In this document: piece by piece, positions 20,539 to 28,519 of the stretch | Numbering within the stretch: position 1 is the first letter of the stretch | Layout: each line of letters begins with the position of its first letter | Notes under the pieces: generated by a model | Database searches by the model: none | Seen by the model: the letters and a program-made list of their open reading frames with translations, nothing else | Told to the model about the DNA's origin: nothing | Origin: Candidatus Vogelbacteria bacterium RIFOXYB1_FULL_42_16 | GTDB taxonomy: Bacteria; Patescibacteriota; Minisyncoccia; Phycocordibacterales; XYD1-FULL-46-19 | DNA: 35,713 bases | Direction of reading: 5' to 3' | Assembly: GCA_001823055.1 (NCBI GenBank) | Contig: MHTH01000013.1 | Span: 1 to 35,713 of the forward strand | Program-made: the position numbers and the translations under genes

Positions 20539-20871
20539 ATGAACTCAAATCCATTTCCAGAGTTAGAAAAGTCAGAATGGGATACTGCACACGAGAGTGC
20601 TGCTCCAAGTGGTATGAAAGGTCTCACGAGAGCTATGCAATTGATGACAACAGGGATCGCAAACACTAGAAGTCAAATAGGGACGCAGGTAAATTATCTA
20701 AATAAGCGAATAGAAGATTTAAACTCCAGATTAGATCAATTTAATAAATCTTCTGAGTTGTTAACTGAAAAGGCTCTCGGTTTAACCAAGTGGATAATGG
20801 TAGCAACGGTCATATCTGCTGGAGCTACGGCAATTTTAGCAGTAGACATTTTAGTACGCTGGTTTCAATAA
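20539..20871 (+). CDS. Small coiled-coil/transmembrane protein 2
   Basis: 110 aa from MNSNPFPEL; the ORF track start at 20464 overlaps the previous gene out of frame. A coiled coil at about 45-75 (VNYLNKRIEDLNSRLDQFNK) leads into a single membrane helix at the C-terminus (GLTKWIMVATVISAGATAILAVDIL) followed by VRWFQ. It shares the pre-membrane block with protein 1, and starts 5 bp after it, so the pair may form a hetero-oligomer. Function unknown; not holin-like in number of membrane spans. Confidence 0.7.
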   Translation: MNSNPFPELEKSEWDTAHESAAPSGMKGLTRAMQLMTTGIANTRSQIGTQVNYLNKRIEDLNSRLDQFNKSSELLTEKALGLTKWIMVATVISAGATAILAVDILVRWFQ

Positions 20872-20883
20872 AGATCAGAATTT

Positions 20884-21057
20884 TTAAGAAATAGCATAAT
20901 CCACCATGTTCTGCCCTTTATCAGATTTCGGTTTCGGAATCTCAAACCATTCCGGATGAACTTTGTACATTGCCCTTAATTCTTGTATACTATTATCAAT
21001 ATCCTTGAATTTGAAACACTTTTTCGGTTCAAACTTCGGAACATCGCCTCCGCTAAA
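20884..21057 (-). pseudogene. Truncated minus-strand ORF remnant
   Basis: An open frame of 57 codons without a good start: FSGGDVPKFEPKKCFKF continuing to EWFEIPKPKSDKGQNM and VDYAIS, then TAA. It begins where the frame meets a TAG created by the palindrome at 21058-21092. The composition is protein-like (charged, aromatic WFE), so it is likely the 3' end of a gene cut off at the island boundary. I do not recognise it. Confidence 0.45.
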
Positions 21058-21092
21058 CTATTAAACCCCTGCCATTGGCAGGGGTTTAATAG
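21058..21092. terminator. Bidirectional hairpin at the right end of the island
   Basis: CTATTAAACCCCTGCCA and its complement flank one T. It lies downstream of the DUF5652-like gene (minus strand) and of the island's plus-strand operon, so it can terminate both. Confidence 0.75.
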
Positions 21093-21116
21093 TAGTTAAA
21101 CTAAATTTAAAATTCC

Positions 21117-21386
21117 TTACTTCTTTTTTCGGCGGACCAAGAAGTAATAAATTATATCTAATAAACCAATCGTGTTGATCACCAACAAGGCGATAAACCA
21201 CCACTTGTCACCATGACGAGCGGCTTTCCACAAAGCCAAACCTTTCCAGACCAATGTCCAGATGATTAAAGCGACTAAAAAAGTAGTCGCGCCGACGGCG
21301 CCAAATAACGCCGAGATGCCCCAGACTTCTGGTGGCATTTTGTCCAACCACGCGGGGCCGGAACTAAGAGCTAATAAGTTTTCCAT
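21117..21386 (-). CDS. DUF5652-like small membrane protein
   Basis: An 89-aa protein with two membrane helices. The second half WTLVWKGLALWKAARHGDKWWFIALLVINTIGLLDIIYYFLV is the pattern I know from DUF5652 proteins, common in Patescibacteria and some archaea: W-K-x-x-A-L-W-x-A-A-R, then the W-F-I-A-L-L-V-x-N-T-x-G helix. A charged KKK tail marks the cytoplasmic end. Function unknown; the conserved amphipathic block between the helices suggests an interaction surface. Single gene, minus strand. Confidence 0.8.
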   Translation of the reverse strand: MENLLALSSGPAWLDKMPPEVWGISALFGAVGATTFLVALIIWTLVWKGLALWKAARHGDKWWFIALLVINTIGLLDIIYYFLVRRKKK

Positions 21387-21439
21387 ATGTTTTAATTATA
21401 ACATTATGAAAATTGCTAACAATAAAAAATGTTGATATC

Positions 21440-21575
21440 TCAACTAAAAAACTTTTTACTCGACACCAACTTTTTAGGGTACGGATTTTTCGAAGCTTGA
21501 AAAATCCTGAAACGCTCGGCTCGACAGCCTCGCGACCCCCTAAAAAGTTGTGTCTTCGACAAGTTTTTTAGTTGA
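21440..21575 (+). repeat. Covarying structured element, copy B
   Basis: Same core as copy A (HP1 21483-21507). HP2 is GGCT-CGAC-AGCC (21518-21529). The proximal arm CAACTTTTTAGGG pairs with CCCTAAAAAGTTG, and the distal arm TCAACTAAAAAACTT pairs with AAGTTTTTTAGTTGA. The arms are specific to this copy. It lies in the divergent spacer before the ZIP gene. Confidence 0.8.
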
Positions 21576-21607
21576 TTTTTTTAAAAAGACGAGCAGAATA
21601 CAATCAT

Positions 21608-22330
21608 ATGCTTTTTATTATTGCTTTACTGACTTTGGTTTTTACTTTGCTTGGTGGTTGGTTGGCGTTACGTTTTAGTGATCGCTTGCATTTGGTCCTT
21701 GGTTTTTCGGCTGGGGCGGTGATCGCGGTAGCGTTTTTTGATTTATTGCCGGAGGCAATGGCACTCGGAGCTGTCTGGGGATCAGAAACCATTGCGATGA
21801 TTGTTGGCATGAGTTTTGTCGCTTATCTTTTTCTCGATCGCTTTGTTTTTTTCCATCCGCACACTGAAGAATATTGTCACAATGAAAAACATCAGGCGCG
21901 CAGTTGGCTGTCGGCGATCACTTTATCGATCCATAGTTTTTTGGATGGTCTTTTGGTCGGCCTATCTTTTCAAGTCTCGACTACTATTGGTTTGGTCGTC
22001 ACTTTGGCAGTTTTAGCGCATAAATTTTCCGATGGTTTGAGTTTGGTTGGTTTGACCCTTAAAAATGGCACTGATCGCCAAAAAGTCTGGGGCTGGTTGT
22101 GGTTGGATGCCATCGCGCCGGTCGTGGGGATCTTGGTGGCCGGGTTATTTTTTCTGTCTGAAACTTGGTTGGGGGCGGTGCTGGCGATTTTCTGTGGTTT
22201 CTTTTTATACCTCGGCGCTAGCGAATTGCTACCAGAAAGTCATCATGGTCACTCGACACGCTGGACGACGGTGGCCACTTTGGTGGGTTTCGGCCTGATT
22301 TTTATTTTGATAAAAATAATCGGCTCTTAG
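21608..22330 (+). CDS. ZIP-family divalent metal transporter
   Basis: About 240 aa from MLFIIALLTL. The ORF track start at 21572 would lie in the repeat, so the ATG at 21608 is used. Eight hydrophobic segments carry the ZIP signature: FSAGAVIAVAFFDLLPEA in TM2-3, HSFLDGLLVGLSF in TM4 (His-Asp metal site) and HKFSDGLSLVGL in TM5 (His-Asp). The cytosolic loop between TM3 and TM4 is HPHTEEYCHNEKHQ, histidine-rich as usual. It imports zinc, iron or manganese into the cytoplasm. The stop overlaps the convergent trxB-like stop by 4 bp. The leader contains the structured repeat. Confidence 0.92.
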   Translation: MLFIIALLTLVFTLLGGWLALRFSDRLHLVLGFSAGAVIAVAFFDLLPEAMALGAVWGSETIAMIVGMSFVAYLFLDRFVFFHPHTEEYCHNEKHQARSWLSAITLSIHSFLDGLLVGLSFQVSTTIGLVVTLAVLAHKFSDGLSLVGLTLKNGTDRQKVWGWLWLDAIAPVVGILVAGLFFLSETWLGAVLAIFCGFFLYLGASELLPESHHGHSTRWTTVATLVGFGLIFILIKIIGS

Positions 22331-23253
22331 CTGTTTTTTTGCAGAAAACTGTAAATATCTTCTACCGCTTTGATCGCATCGCCGGTGGCGATGTTGTTTT
22401 GATGATACAGACCATTAGTGCTATCACCAGCCGACCAAATGCCGACGGTGGAAGTCGTCTGGTGCTGATGATCTATCATGATGGCGCCGGTCGGGGTCAT
22501 ATCGACCAGACCTTTGACTAAATCGGTATTGGGTTCAAAACCGATTTCCACAAAGACGCCGGTCACTGGTTGCTCGATCGTTTCGCCGGTCTGGCTTTTT
22601 TTATAAGTAATCTGATTAACAAATTGCTCGCCTTTGATGGCGATGATTTCCACATCAGACAAGGCTTTGAATTTAGGATTTTTGAGCAGGCTATCAATCG
22701 TAATTTGTTCGGCGCGAAAAGTTGGACCGCTTTCTAGTAAGGTCACAGATCGACAATAGGCGAGCAGTTGGCTGGCGGTGTTAAAACCAGCATTACCACC
22801 GCCGATGACCACGACGTCTTGGTCAGAAAAGAGTGGTCCGTCGCAGGAAGCACAATAGGTGACACCTTTTTGGTCAAATTCTTTAGCGCCAGCGATAGTT
22901 AATTTGCGTCGACGACCGCCAGTAGCGATCAAGATTGTTTTGGTGGTGTAGAGATTGTTTTGGTTGGTTTTTATTTCAAACCCGTCAGCAATTTTGGTAA
23001 TCGCCACGGCCAAGTCGCCTTCTTTGATGGTCAAAATATCAGATTCGTAGGAACGAAGATGGTCTGTCAATTGTTTAGCCAAATCTTCACCACTGATTGA
23101 CCGGACGCCGATCCAGTTTTGAATTTCTGGCGAAACGGCCGATTGACCCTGAAAAAAATCGGACATAATAATAGTTTTTAATTTTTTGCGAGCGGAATAA
23201 ATGCCGGCAGAAACGCCAGCTGGACCGCCACCAATGATTGCGAGATCGTACAT
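22327..23253 (-). CDS. Thioredoxin reductase-like FAD/NAD(P) oxidoreductase
   Basis: A 308-aa flavoprotein of the TrxB family. The FAD-binding Rossmann motif is AIIGGGPAGVSAGIYSARK at the N-terminus; the redox-active disulfide is CASC (VTYCASCDGPLF); the NAD(P)-binding motif is VVVIGGGNAGFNTASQLL; the C-terminal FAD block is GIWSAGDST. It reduces thioredoxin- or glutaredoxin-like proteins using NAD(P)H and could serve the glutaredoxin at 8603. It is the last gene of the lepB-hisS-rpsU-ybeY-ftsA-ftsZ direction, 82 bp after ftsZ with a hairpin between. Confidence 0.9.
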   Translation of the reverse strand: MYDLAIIGGGPAGVSAGIYSARKKLKTIIMSDFFQGQSAVSPEIQNWIGVRSISGEDLAKQLTDHLRSYESDILTIKEGDLAVAITKIADGFEIKTNQNNLYTTKTILIATGGRRRKLTIAGAKEFDQKGVTYCASCDGPLFSDQDVVVIGGGNAGFNTASQLLAYCRSVTLLESGPTFRAEQITIDSLLKNPKFKALSDVEIIAIKGEQFVNQITYKKSQTGETIEQPVTGVFVEIGFEPNTDLVKGLVDMTPTGAIMIDHQHQTTSTVGIWSAGDSTNGLYHQNNIATGDAIKAVEDIYSFLQKNS

Positions 23254-23296
23254 TAATTTATAATTTTTTACTAATAAAATGAGATACGAATATTAC

Positions 23297-23331
23297 GCGA
23301 TACTAATGATACGAATCTACATTTGTATCGC
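23297..23331 (-). terminator. Hairpin after ftsZ
   Basis: GCGATAC-t-AATG and CATT-t-GTATCGC form an 11-bp stem with small bulges, directly after the ftsZ stop on the minus strand. No clear U-tract; may be a partial terminator between ftsZ and the trxB-like gene. Confidence 0.4.
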
Positions 23332-23335
23332 ACTA

Positions 23336-24541
23336 CTATTTTTTTGTCCGGCGTAGGAAAGCGGGAATGGATGACCAATCATCATCGGTGTCGGTAGTGT
23401 TCAGATCGTCGCTCTCTTCGATAATTCTGGGAGATTCCGGCGCGATTGCTCGTGGTCGGAAAAAAGATTCGCGATCGCGTTTGGGAGCGATGTCTTTTTC
23501 CTCGTCTTCTTTATTTTTCTGATCATTTTTTGTTTCGGTGGTCAGCCGATCGGCGTTGATAAACGTCGAGACGGTTTTTCTCCCACCTTCGGGGAAACCG
23601 CAAGCGATAACGGTAATTTTAACTTCATTTTTCTTTAATTTATTGTCCAAGATGGTGCCAAAAATAACTTTAGCATCGTTGTCGACTGATTCGGTGATGA
23701 TTTTGGCGGCGTCTTGGATTTCAAACATGGTCAGATCTTCACCCCCAGAGATGGTGAACAATACCCCCTTGGCGCCGTTGATCGACAGGTCGAGAAGCGG
23801 TGAGCTAATGGCGGCTTTGGCGGCTTCGATCGCGCGGTTTTCACCGGCAGCGACCCCAATACCCATCAGAGCCGAGCCAGAATTTTGCATAATGGCACGG
23901 ATGTCGGCAAAGTCGACGTTGATGACACCGGGCATGGTAATGGTGTTGGAGATACCTTCGACGGCTTGGCGGAGGATTTCATCACACATGGCAAAGGCCG
24001 AAGTGTGCTTGGTTTCTTTGTCGACGATACTCAAAATGCGATCGTTGGGGATAACCACAAAAGCGTCAACTTCTTTGCGTAGATCGTCCATGCCTTTTTC
24101 GGCAATGATCATGCGATTTTTACCTTCGAAGAAAAACGGTCGAGTAACGACAGCAATCGTTAGAGCGCCTTGATCTTTGGCGGTCTTGGCGATAATTGGC
24201 GCGGCACCAGTACCGGTGCCACCACCCAAACCGCAAGAGACAAAAACCATATCGGCGCCTTTGATGGCGTTTTGGATATCCTCCAAACTTTCTTCGGCAG
24301 CGCGTCGGCCGATTTCCGGATCCATACCCGTACCGAGACCGCGAGTCAGGTTTTTACCAATGTGGATTTTCTTTTCCGCTGGGGAGTGGTGGAGATGTTG
24401 AGCATCGGTATTCATGACAATAAACTCGACTCCGCGAGTGTCGCTTTTGACCATGTGGTTGATGGCATTGGTGCCCGAGCCACCCACGCCAATAACCTTG
24501 ATGCGAGCGAATGATTCTACTTCGGGGGTGATTTTTGGCAT
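23336..24541 (-). CDS. ftsZ: Cell division GTPase FtsZ
   Basis: A 401-aa tubulin homologue that forms the division ring. The N-terminal GTPase has [17 protein letters not shown] and the tubulin signature [10 protein letters not shown], then [10 protein letters not shown]. The T7 synergy-loop region is [12 protein letters not shown] charged linker of about 60 residues ([21 protein letters not shown]) leads to the conserved tail [13 protein letters not shown], the binding peptide for FtsA. It lies after ftsA with a terminator hairpin between, and the FtsB-like gene elsewhere in the window belongs to the same divisome. Confidence 0.97.
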   Translation of the reverse strand: MPKITPEVESFARIKVIGVGGSGTNAINHMVKSDTRGVEFIVMNTDAQHLHHSPAEKKIHIGKNLTRGLGTGMDPEIGRRAAEESLEDIQNAIKGADMVFVSCGLGGGTGTGAAPIIAKTAKDQGALTIAVVTRPFFFEGKNRMIIAEKGMDDLRKEVDAFVVIPNDRILSIVDKETKHTSAFAMCDEILRQAVEGISNTITMPGVINVDFADIRAIMQNSGSALMGIGVAAGENRAIEAAKAAISSPLLDLSINGAKGVLFTISGGEDLTMFEIQDAAKIITESVDNDAKVIFGTILDNKLKKNEVKITVIACGFPEGGRKTVSTFINADRLTTETKNDQKNKEDEEKDIAPKRDRESFFRPRAIAPESPRIIEESDDLNTTDTDDDWSSIPAFLRRTKK

Positions 24542-24598
24542 AAATAAAAAGACAATTTAATGCCACTATCTTAGCATTTGACGAATAAAAGTCAAAAA

Positions 24599-24613
24599 CC
24601 GATTAAAAATCGG
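24599..24613 (-). terminator. Terminator between ftsA and ftsZ
   Basis: CCGATT-AAA-AATCGG, followed on the minus strand by TTTTTG, about 45 bp after the ftsA stop. It suggests ftsZ has its own promoter or is only partly cotranscribed with ftsA. Confidence 0.55.
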
Positions 24614-24655
24614 GGATAAGCTCAAAATATGTTGATTTTAAAGGCTAAAATTGGC

Positions 24656-25825
24656 CTAAGGCCACAGTTCTCTAAAGATGTTTTTGACGACAGAAAAAAC
24701 CATTGGAGTATGGTGACTTTTCTGCATCCCGCCCTTTTCGTTGTCTTCATCAATATCATACAAACATAACCCGTAAGCGACCGACCAGACTGATTCCTTG
24801 ATCTGATTTTTGGAATTGGTGGCAATTTCTGGACTGGAAATTTTGGCTGGCAATTTAAAATAATTTTTGGCCAATTCTTCGATATTACCAATGCCGGAAC
24901 CGCCACCGGTAATAACCACGCCGGCCGGCAAGAGGCCGGAACAACCGATCTTTTTCAGGTGGCCTTCGACGTATTCAAAAATATCCGACAAGCGAGCGTG
25001 AATAATATCGTCCAATTTTTTCTTGGCGATCGTGCCTTCGGCTTCACCGCGTTTGACACGCTCGGCATCTTCGAGAGGAATACGAAAACCGAGAGCGATA
25101 TCGTTGGTGATGTCGGTCGAGCCCAAAGGAAAGACTTGAATGGAGATTGGTAGATTTTCCTCGAAAACCGCAATCGAAGTGGTTTGCGAACCGATATTGA
25201 CTAAAACACAACCAGAAACTTTTTGCAGTTTTGATAAGACCGCGTAACTGGCGGCCAGTGGAGAAGCGACAATGTCATCAACAATGATGCCGGCTTCCTC
25301 GACGACTTTGATCAGATCGCGCAAGTGCTGGCTGGAACAAGTGACAAATAAAGTTTTGACTTCCAGTTTATTGCCTCGCAAACCTTCCACTCGCCCGAGG
25401 ACTTTTTTATTGTCCAGTTTGAAAGAAATGGGCAGACGATGGATGATGTTGCGATTGGTGGCATCGGGCAAAGTGGCTTCGGCCGATTCCATCGCCCGAG
25501 TAATTTCCAGTGAATTTATTTCGGCGTCCGGTCGAGAAACCGAAACCGAGCCGTCGATCAACTTTGATTCCAAAGTGGCTCCGCCGATTCCGAGCACAAC
25601 TTTTTTGATTTTTAATTTGGTGATCCTTTCGGCATCAGCTAGTGCCACTCGAACGCTTTCCAAAGTTTCTTCGGCGTTGATCACATAACCCCGACGCAGA
25701 CCGCGAGAATTTTTTTTGACTAAAGCTAAAACCGTCGGGAAATTGTCCCCGTTTTTATATTCGCACACGACGACTCGGAGTGAGGCCGTGCCGATATCCA
25801 GACCGGTGATGATTTGGCGTGACAT
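24656..25825 (-). CDS. ftsA: Cell division protein FtsA
   Basis: A 389-aa actin-like protein that anchors FtsZ to the membrane. ATP-fold blocks are GLDIGTASLRVVVCEYKNGD at the N-terminus, VLVNIGSQTTSIAVFEE in the middle and GVVITGGGSGIGNIEELA near the C-terminus. The SHS2 domain follows the first block. The C-terminal amphipathic helix (FSVVKNIFRELWP) is the membrane-targeting tip. The ATG at 25825 lies 71 bp inside the preceding ybeY frame, so translation of the two is likely coupled. Confidence 0.95.
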   Translation of the reverse strand: MSRQIITGLDIGTASLRVVVCEYKNGDNFPTVLALVKKNSRGLRRGYVINAEETLESVRVALADAERITKLKIKKVVLGIGGATLESKLIDGSVSVSRPDAEINSLEITRAMESAEATLPDATNRNIIHRLPISFKLDNKKVLGRVEGLRGNKLEVKTLFVTCSSQHLRDLIKVVEEAGIIVDDIVASPLAASYAVLSKLQKVSGCVLVNIGSQTTSIAVFEENLPISIQVFPLGSTDITNDIALGFRIPLEDAERVKRGEAEGTIAKKKLDDIIHARLSDIFEYVEGHLKKIGCSGLLPAGVVITGGGSGIGNIEELAKNYFKLPAKISSPEIATNSKNQIKESVWSVAYGLCLYDIDEDNEKGGMQKSHHTPMVFSVVKNIFRELWP

Positions 25826-26201
25826 TGATGCGAAAAAGCTGGAAGAAACGCTTTTCTTCTTTGACCATTATACTGCTATGACGCAAACCTTTCAAATGCA
25901 AACAACCGTGGATAAATAAAAAGAGCAAATGATTTTTAAAATCATGATCAAAATCCGGCGCTTCTTCTTTGGCGCGAACCAGATTGATTAAAATCTCGCC
26001 TTCTTTTTCGGTTAAGGGAAAACTTAAAACATTAGTGGGATAATCATGGTGACGATATTTTTTATTGATCGTTTGTATTTCTGCCGGTTCAACAAAAACT
26101 AGTCCCAATTCATATTTGGGACCCAATATTTTGTCGGCAATAGAAGCAAAAGGGAGTTTAGGAACTCGTTTTTGTTTAAGCCGATTTACGATAGAAAACA
26201 T
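25755..26201 (-). CDS. ybeY: Endoribonuclease YbeY (rRNA maturation)
   Basis: A 148-aa zinc metalloprotein of the YbeY/UPF0054 family. The metal-binding motif is HGCLHLKGLRHSS (HxxxHxxxxxH), preceded by YPTNVLSFPL. YbeY processes the 3' end of 16S rRNA and takes part in ribosome quality control. The start at 26201 overlaps the rpsU end by 26 bp. The last 24 residues are read out of frame from the first 71 bp of ftsA, an unusually long overlap. Sitting between bS21 and ftsA, it links ribosome biogenesis with division genes. Confidence 0.9.
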   Translation of the reverse strand: MFSIVNRLKQKRVPKLPFASIADKILGPKYELGLVFVEPAEIQTINKKYRHHDYPTNVLSFPLTEKEGEILINLVRAKEEAPDFDHDFKNHLLFLFIHGCLHLKGLRHSSIMVKEEKRFFQLFRINVTPNHHRSGYRHGLTPSRRVRI

Positions 26202-26421
26202 CTTTGATTTTGCCGAGTTTGCGCAAGCGTTCGGTTTGGGCGCGTTTGGTCAGGCGTTTCAGAGCGTCGAGTTTTTTCTTGAGCTCGGACTTGGTGCGTT
26301 CGGCGTATTGACTGCCACGGACTTTGCGTAAATTACCGGCGCCGGACACGCGTTTGGAAAAACGGCGCAATAAACTGGTGCTAGTCTCGTTGGCTCCTCG
26401 TTTAACTTCAATTTTAGTCAT
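26176..26421 (-). CDS. rpsU: Ribosomal protein bS21
   Basis: 81 aa, within the usual range for bacterial S21 of 55-90 residues. TKIEVKRGANETSTSLLRRFSKRVSGAGNLRKV carries the family start; the conserved helix is rich in arginine and lysine, with YAERTKSELKKKLDALKRLTKRAQ. It binds near the 16S 3' end at the platform and helps initiation on many bacterial mRNAs. It follows hisS by 20 bp and its 3' end overlaps ybeY. Assignment by sequence pattern and length is strong. Confidence 0.9.
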   Translation of the reverse strand: MTKIEVKRGANETSTSLLRRFSKRVSGAGNLRKVRGSQYAERTKSELKKKLDALKRLTKRAQTERLRKLGKIKDVFYRKSA

Positions 26422-26441
26422 AGTGCCAATATGCTAACACG

Positions 26442-27755
26442 CTAGAGGTTCTTTTTCAAGTATTCGGCCAGTTTATCGATTTTGACAGTGTATTGCGAAC
26501 GGTTATCCATATTGCGAACAATGACAGTACTCTCCAAAGCTTCTTTTTGGCCCAAAATAATGGCAAAAGGCACACCCGCTTTTTCAGCCAAGGCTAGTTG
26601 AACTGACAGGGAATCTTTGGCTAGCGACTGAGTAATCGATACTTTGGCTTTGCGCAAGATTTCGATGATTTCAAAACTTTTTTGCTTGGCGTCTTGGCTC
26701 AATTGGATAAAGAAGATTTTTGGTTTTTTAACAATTCGGGGGGTCAATTTGGCGTATTCTTCTTGCATCAAGACTCGGTCGACGCCGATCGCGCCACCGG
26801 TCGCCGGCACGTCTTTTTTGCCGGTCAGGACTTTGGCCAGATAGTCGTAACGACCACCGCCAGCTAGAGATAAGGTCGAATTGCTTTCCACCCCATCTTC
26901 GGCGACAGTTTTTTTATTACTAACGATTTCAAAAACAGTGCGAGAATAATAATCCAGACCGCGCACTAGATTGCTGTTGATTTCGTAAGAAATACCGAAC
27001 GAATCGAGATATTCCAAGACTTCTTTAAAATGTGCCTTACAGGGGGCGCATAAATAAGCGACTGATTCTGGCGCGTTTTGCTTGACCTCTTGGCAATGCG
27101 GATTTTTACAATCGAGCAAGCGCAAAGGATTGGTTTTCAAGCGTTCGCGACAATCGGCGCAGATACCTTTTAAATGTTTTTTGTAATAATTGACCAATTC
27201 CCGACGGTAAGAGTTGCGACAATCACTGTCGCCGATGCTGTTGATTTGGACCGAGATATCTTTCAGACCGGCCTCCTTTAAAATCGTATAGAGGATCATA
27301 ATGACCATGGCATCAGCTACACTTTTTTTGGTGCCGATGACTTCCAGATTGAATTGGTAGAATTGACGCCAGCGTCCTTTTTGCGGATTGTCATGACGAA
27401 AAACTGGTCCATAATTGAAAAGCATCACCGGTTGAGGCCAGCTTTGCATGCCGTGTTCGAAATAAGCGCGCATGACACCGGCAGTGGTTTCCGGTCGCAG
27501 GGCTAAATGATCACCACCTTTGGTTTTGATCGTGTACATTTCTTTGGTCACAATATCGGAATTTTCACCGACACTGCGATTGAAAAGTTCTTCTTTTTCC
27601 AACATGGTGGTCTCGATTGGTTGAAAACCGTAATACATGGAAATCTCGGCCGCTTTTTCCATAAAACCTTGGAGATGGAAAAAATCATTGCCGATCAAAT
27701 CGCGCATGCCCTTGGGTGACTTTAAGAGTTCTTCTTTATTTTTAGTTTTTTTCAT
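26442..27755 (-). CDS. hisS: Histidyl-tRNA synthetase
   Basis: A 437-aa class II synthetase. The ORF track start (27818) overlaps lepB, so the ATG at 27755 (MKKTKNKEELLKSPKGMRDL) is used. Motif 2 is FRHDNPQKGRWRQFYQFNLEVIG; histidine-specific blocks are LRPETTAGVMRAYFE and VRGLDYYSRTVFE; motif 3 is GGAIGVDRVL. A cysteine cluster (CADC, CKNPHC, CAPC) before the active site is a zinc-binding insertion seen in HisS of some groups. The C-terminal anticodon domain starts at KPKIFFIQL. It follows lepB by 25 bp in the same operon. Confidence 0.95.
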   Translation of the reverse strand: MKKTKNKEELLKSPKGMRDLIGNDFFHLQGFMEKAAEISMYYGFQPIETTMLEKEELFNRSVGENSDIVTKEMYTIKTKGGDHLALRPETTAGVMRAYFEHGMQSWPQPVMLFNYGPVFRHDNPQKGRWRQFYQFNLEVIGTKKSVADAMVIMILYTILKEAGLKDISVQINSIGDSDCRNSYRRELVNYYKKHLKGICADCRERLKTNPLRLLDCKNPHCQEVKQNAPESVAYLCAPCKAHFKEVLEYLDSFGISYEINSNLVRGLDYYSRTVFEIVSNKKTVAEDGVESNSTLSLAGGGRYDYLAKVLTGKKDVPATGGAIGVDRVLMQEEYAKLTPRIVKKPKIFFIQLSQDAKQKSFEIIEILRKAKVSITQSLAKDSLSVQLALAEKAGVPFAIILGQKEALESTVIVRNMDNRSQYTVKIDKLAEYLKKNL

Positions 27756-27780
27756 ATTAATTTTTGAAAATTTGGGCGGG

Positions 27781-28437
27781 TTAATTTGTTTGACTGAAAT
27801 TGCCGGGCATAAAACCAAGTTTAGTGGGCGGTAACAGGCGAAGCAAAGCTCGGCCCTTCATGAACTTCATTTTGACTGGTCCCCAGCGACGCGAATCATA
27901 GCTGACTTCACGGTTGTCGCCGATTAAAAAATATTCATCAGCTCCCAGTTTGGTCGGCATGGCTTCGGTCAAAGTTAGGCCGTTGGCATAAGGCTCATCC
28001 AAAATAAAAACTTGTCCAGTCGATTTGGTAATGGTGACTTGATTGTTTTTGATGCTGATTGTTTCGCCCGGTAGACCGATAATTCGTTTGATAAAAAACA
28101 TCGACGGACTTTTAGGATAGCGAAAAATTGCCACCTCGCCTCGCTTCGGTGAGCGGAGGTAATAAGACAATTCATCGACGATCAAATACTCTTTATCATG
28201 AAAAGTCGGGTCCATCGAGGCGCCGGAGACAATAAAGGGTTGAGCGATAAAAGTGCGAATAGGCAAAACAATCGCCGCGGTGATAACGGCAAATTTAACG
28301 ATTTCCCAAAAAGATAGTTTGGAGCTGGATTTTGCTTGCTCGCCTGAATTCGGTGTAGCTGAAGTTTGGCTGGAGGTGTTTTTGACGGTAGTTTGAGACG
28401 AATTTTCGCTTGATTGAGCGCTATTTTCAGGTTCCAT
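27781..28437 (-). CDS. lepB: Signal peptidase I
   Basis: A 218-aa membrane serine protease that removes signal peptides from exported proteins. A Ser/Thr/Gln-rich N-terminal tail of about 45 residues precedes one membrane helix (VKFAVITAAIVLPIRTFIA). The catalytic Ser is in FIVSGASMDPTF and the Lys in FFIKRIIGLPGETI; box D is EYFLIGDNREVSYDSRRWGPV. The tail is unusually long for a CPR enzyme. It is first in the minus-strand run leading to hisS and is divergent from pth. Confidence 0.95.
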   Translation of the reverse strand: MEPENSAQSSENSSQTTVKNTSSQTSATPNSGEQAKSSSKLSFWEIVKFAVITAAIVLPIRTFIAQPFIVSGASMDPTFHDKEYLIVDELSYYLRSPKRGEVAIFRYPKSPSMFFIKRIIGLPGETISIKNNQVTITKSTGQVFILDEPYANGLTLTEAMPTKLGADEYFLIGDNREVSYDSRRWGPVKMKFMKGRALLRLLPPTKLGFMPGNFSQTN

Positions 28438-28519
28438 GGAGTAATTTTACTATAGTTTTTGAGCTTGTGCAAATAAGGGTGTTTTGGCTGGTTTTGTCAT
28501 GTATGTTAAGCTTATTTAT

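Larger units (their letters stand above)
16427..21053. mobile_element. Putative tRNA-Ser-associated accessory island (R-M, repressor, small genes)
   Basis: The tRNA-Ser 3' end CAAATCCTCCCGCCTCCGC (16427-16445) is repeated exactly at 16622-16640. The last nine bases CGCCTCCGC recur at 21045-21053, 12 bases after another GGTTCAAA. Between them are AT-rich genes for restriction-modification, a LexA-like repressor and four small proteins, unlike the surrounding core genes. No integrase is present. The left repeat is firm; the right boundary rests on a short match and is tentative. Confidence 0.4.

Noticed and set aside
21572-21607. Longer N-terminus of the ZIP transporter
   Set aside because: The extra codons overlap the right arm of repeat copy B; the ATG at 21608 begins at the first membrane helix.
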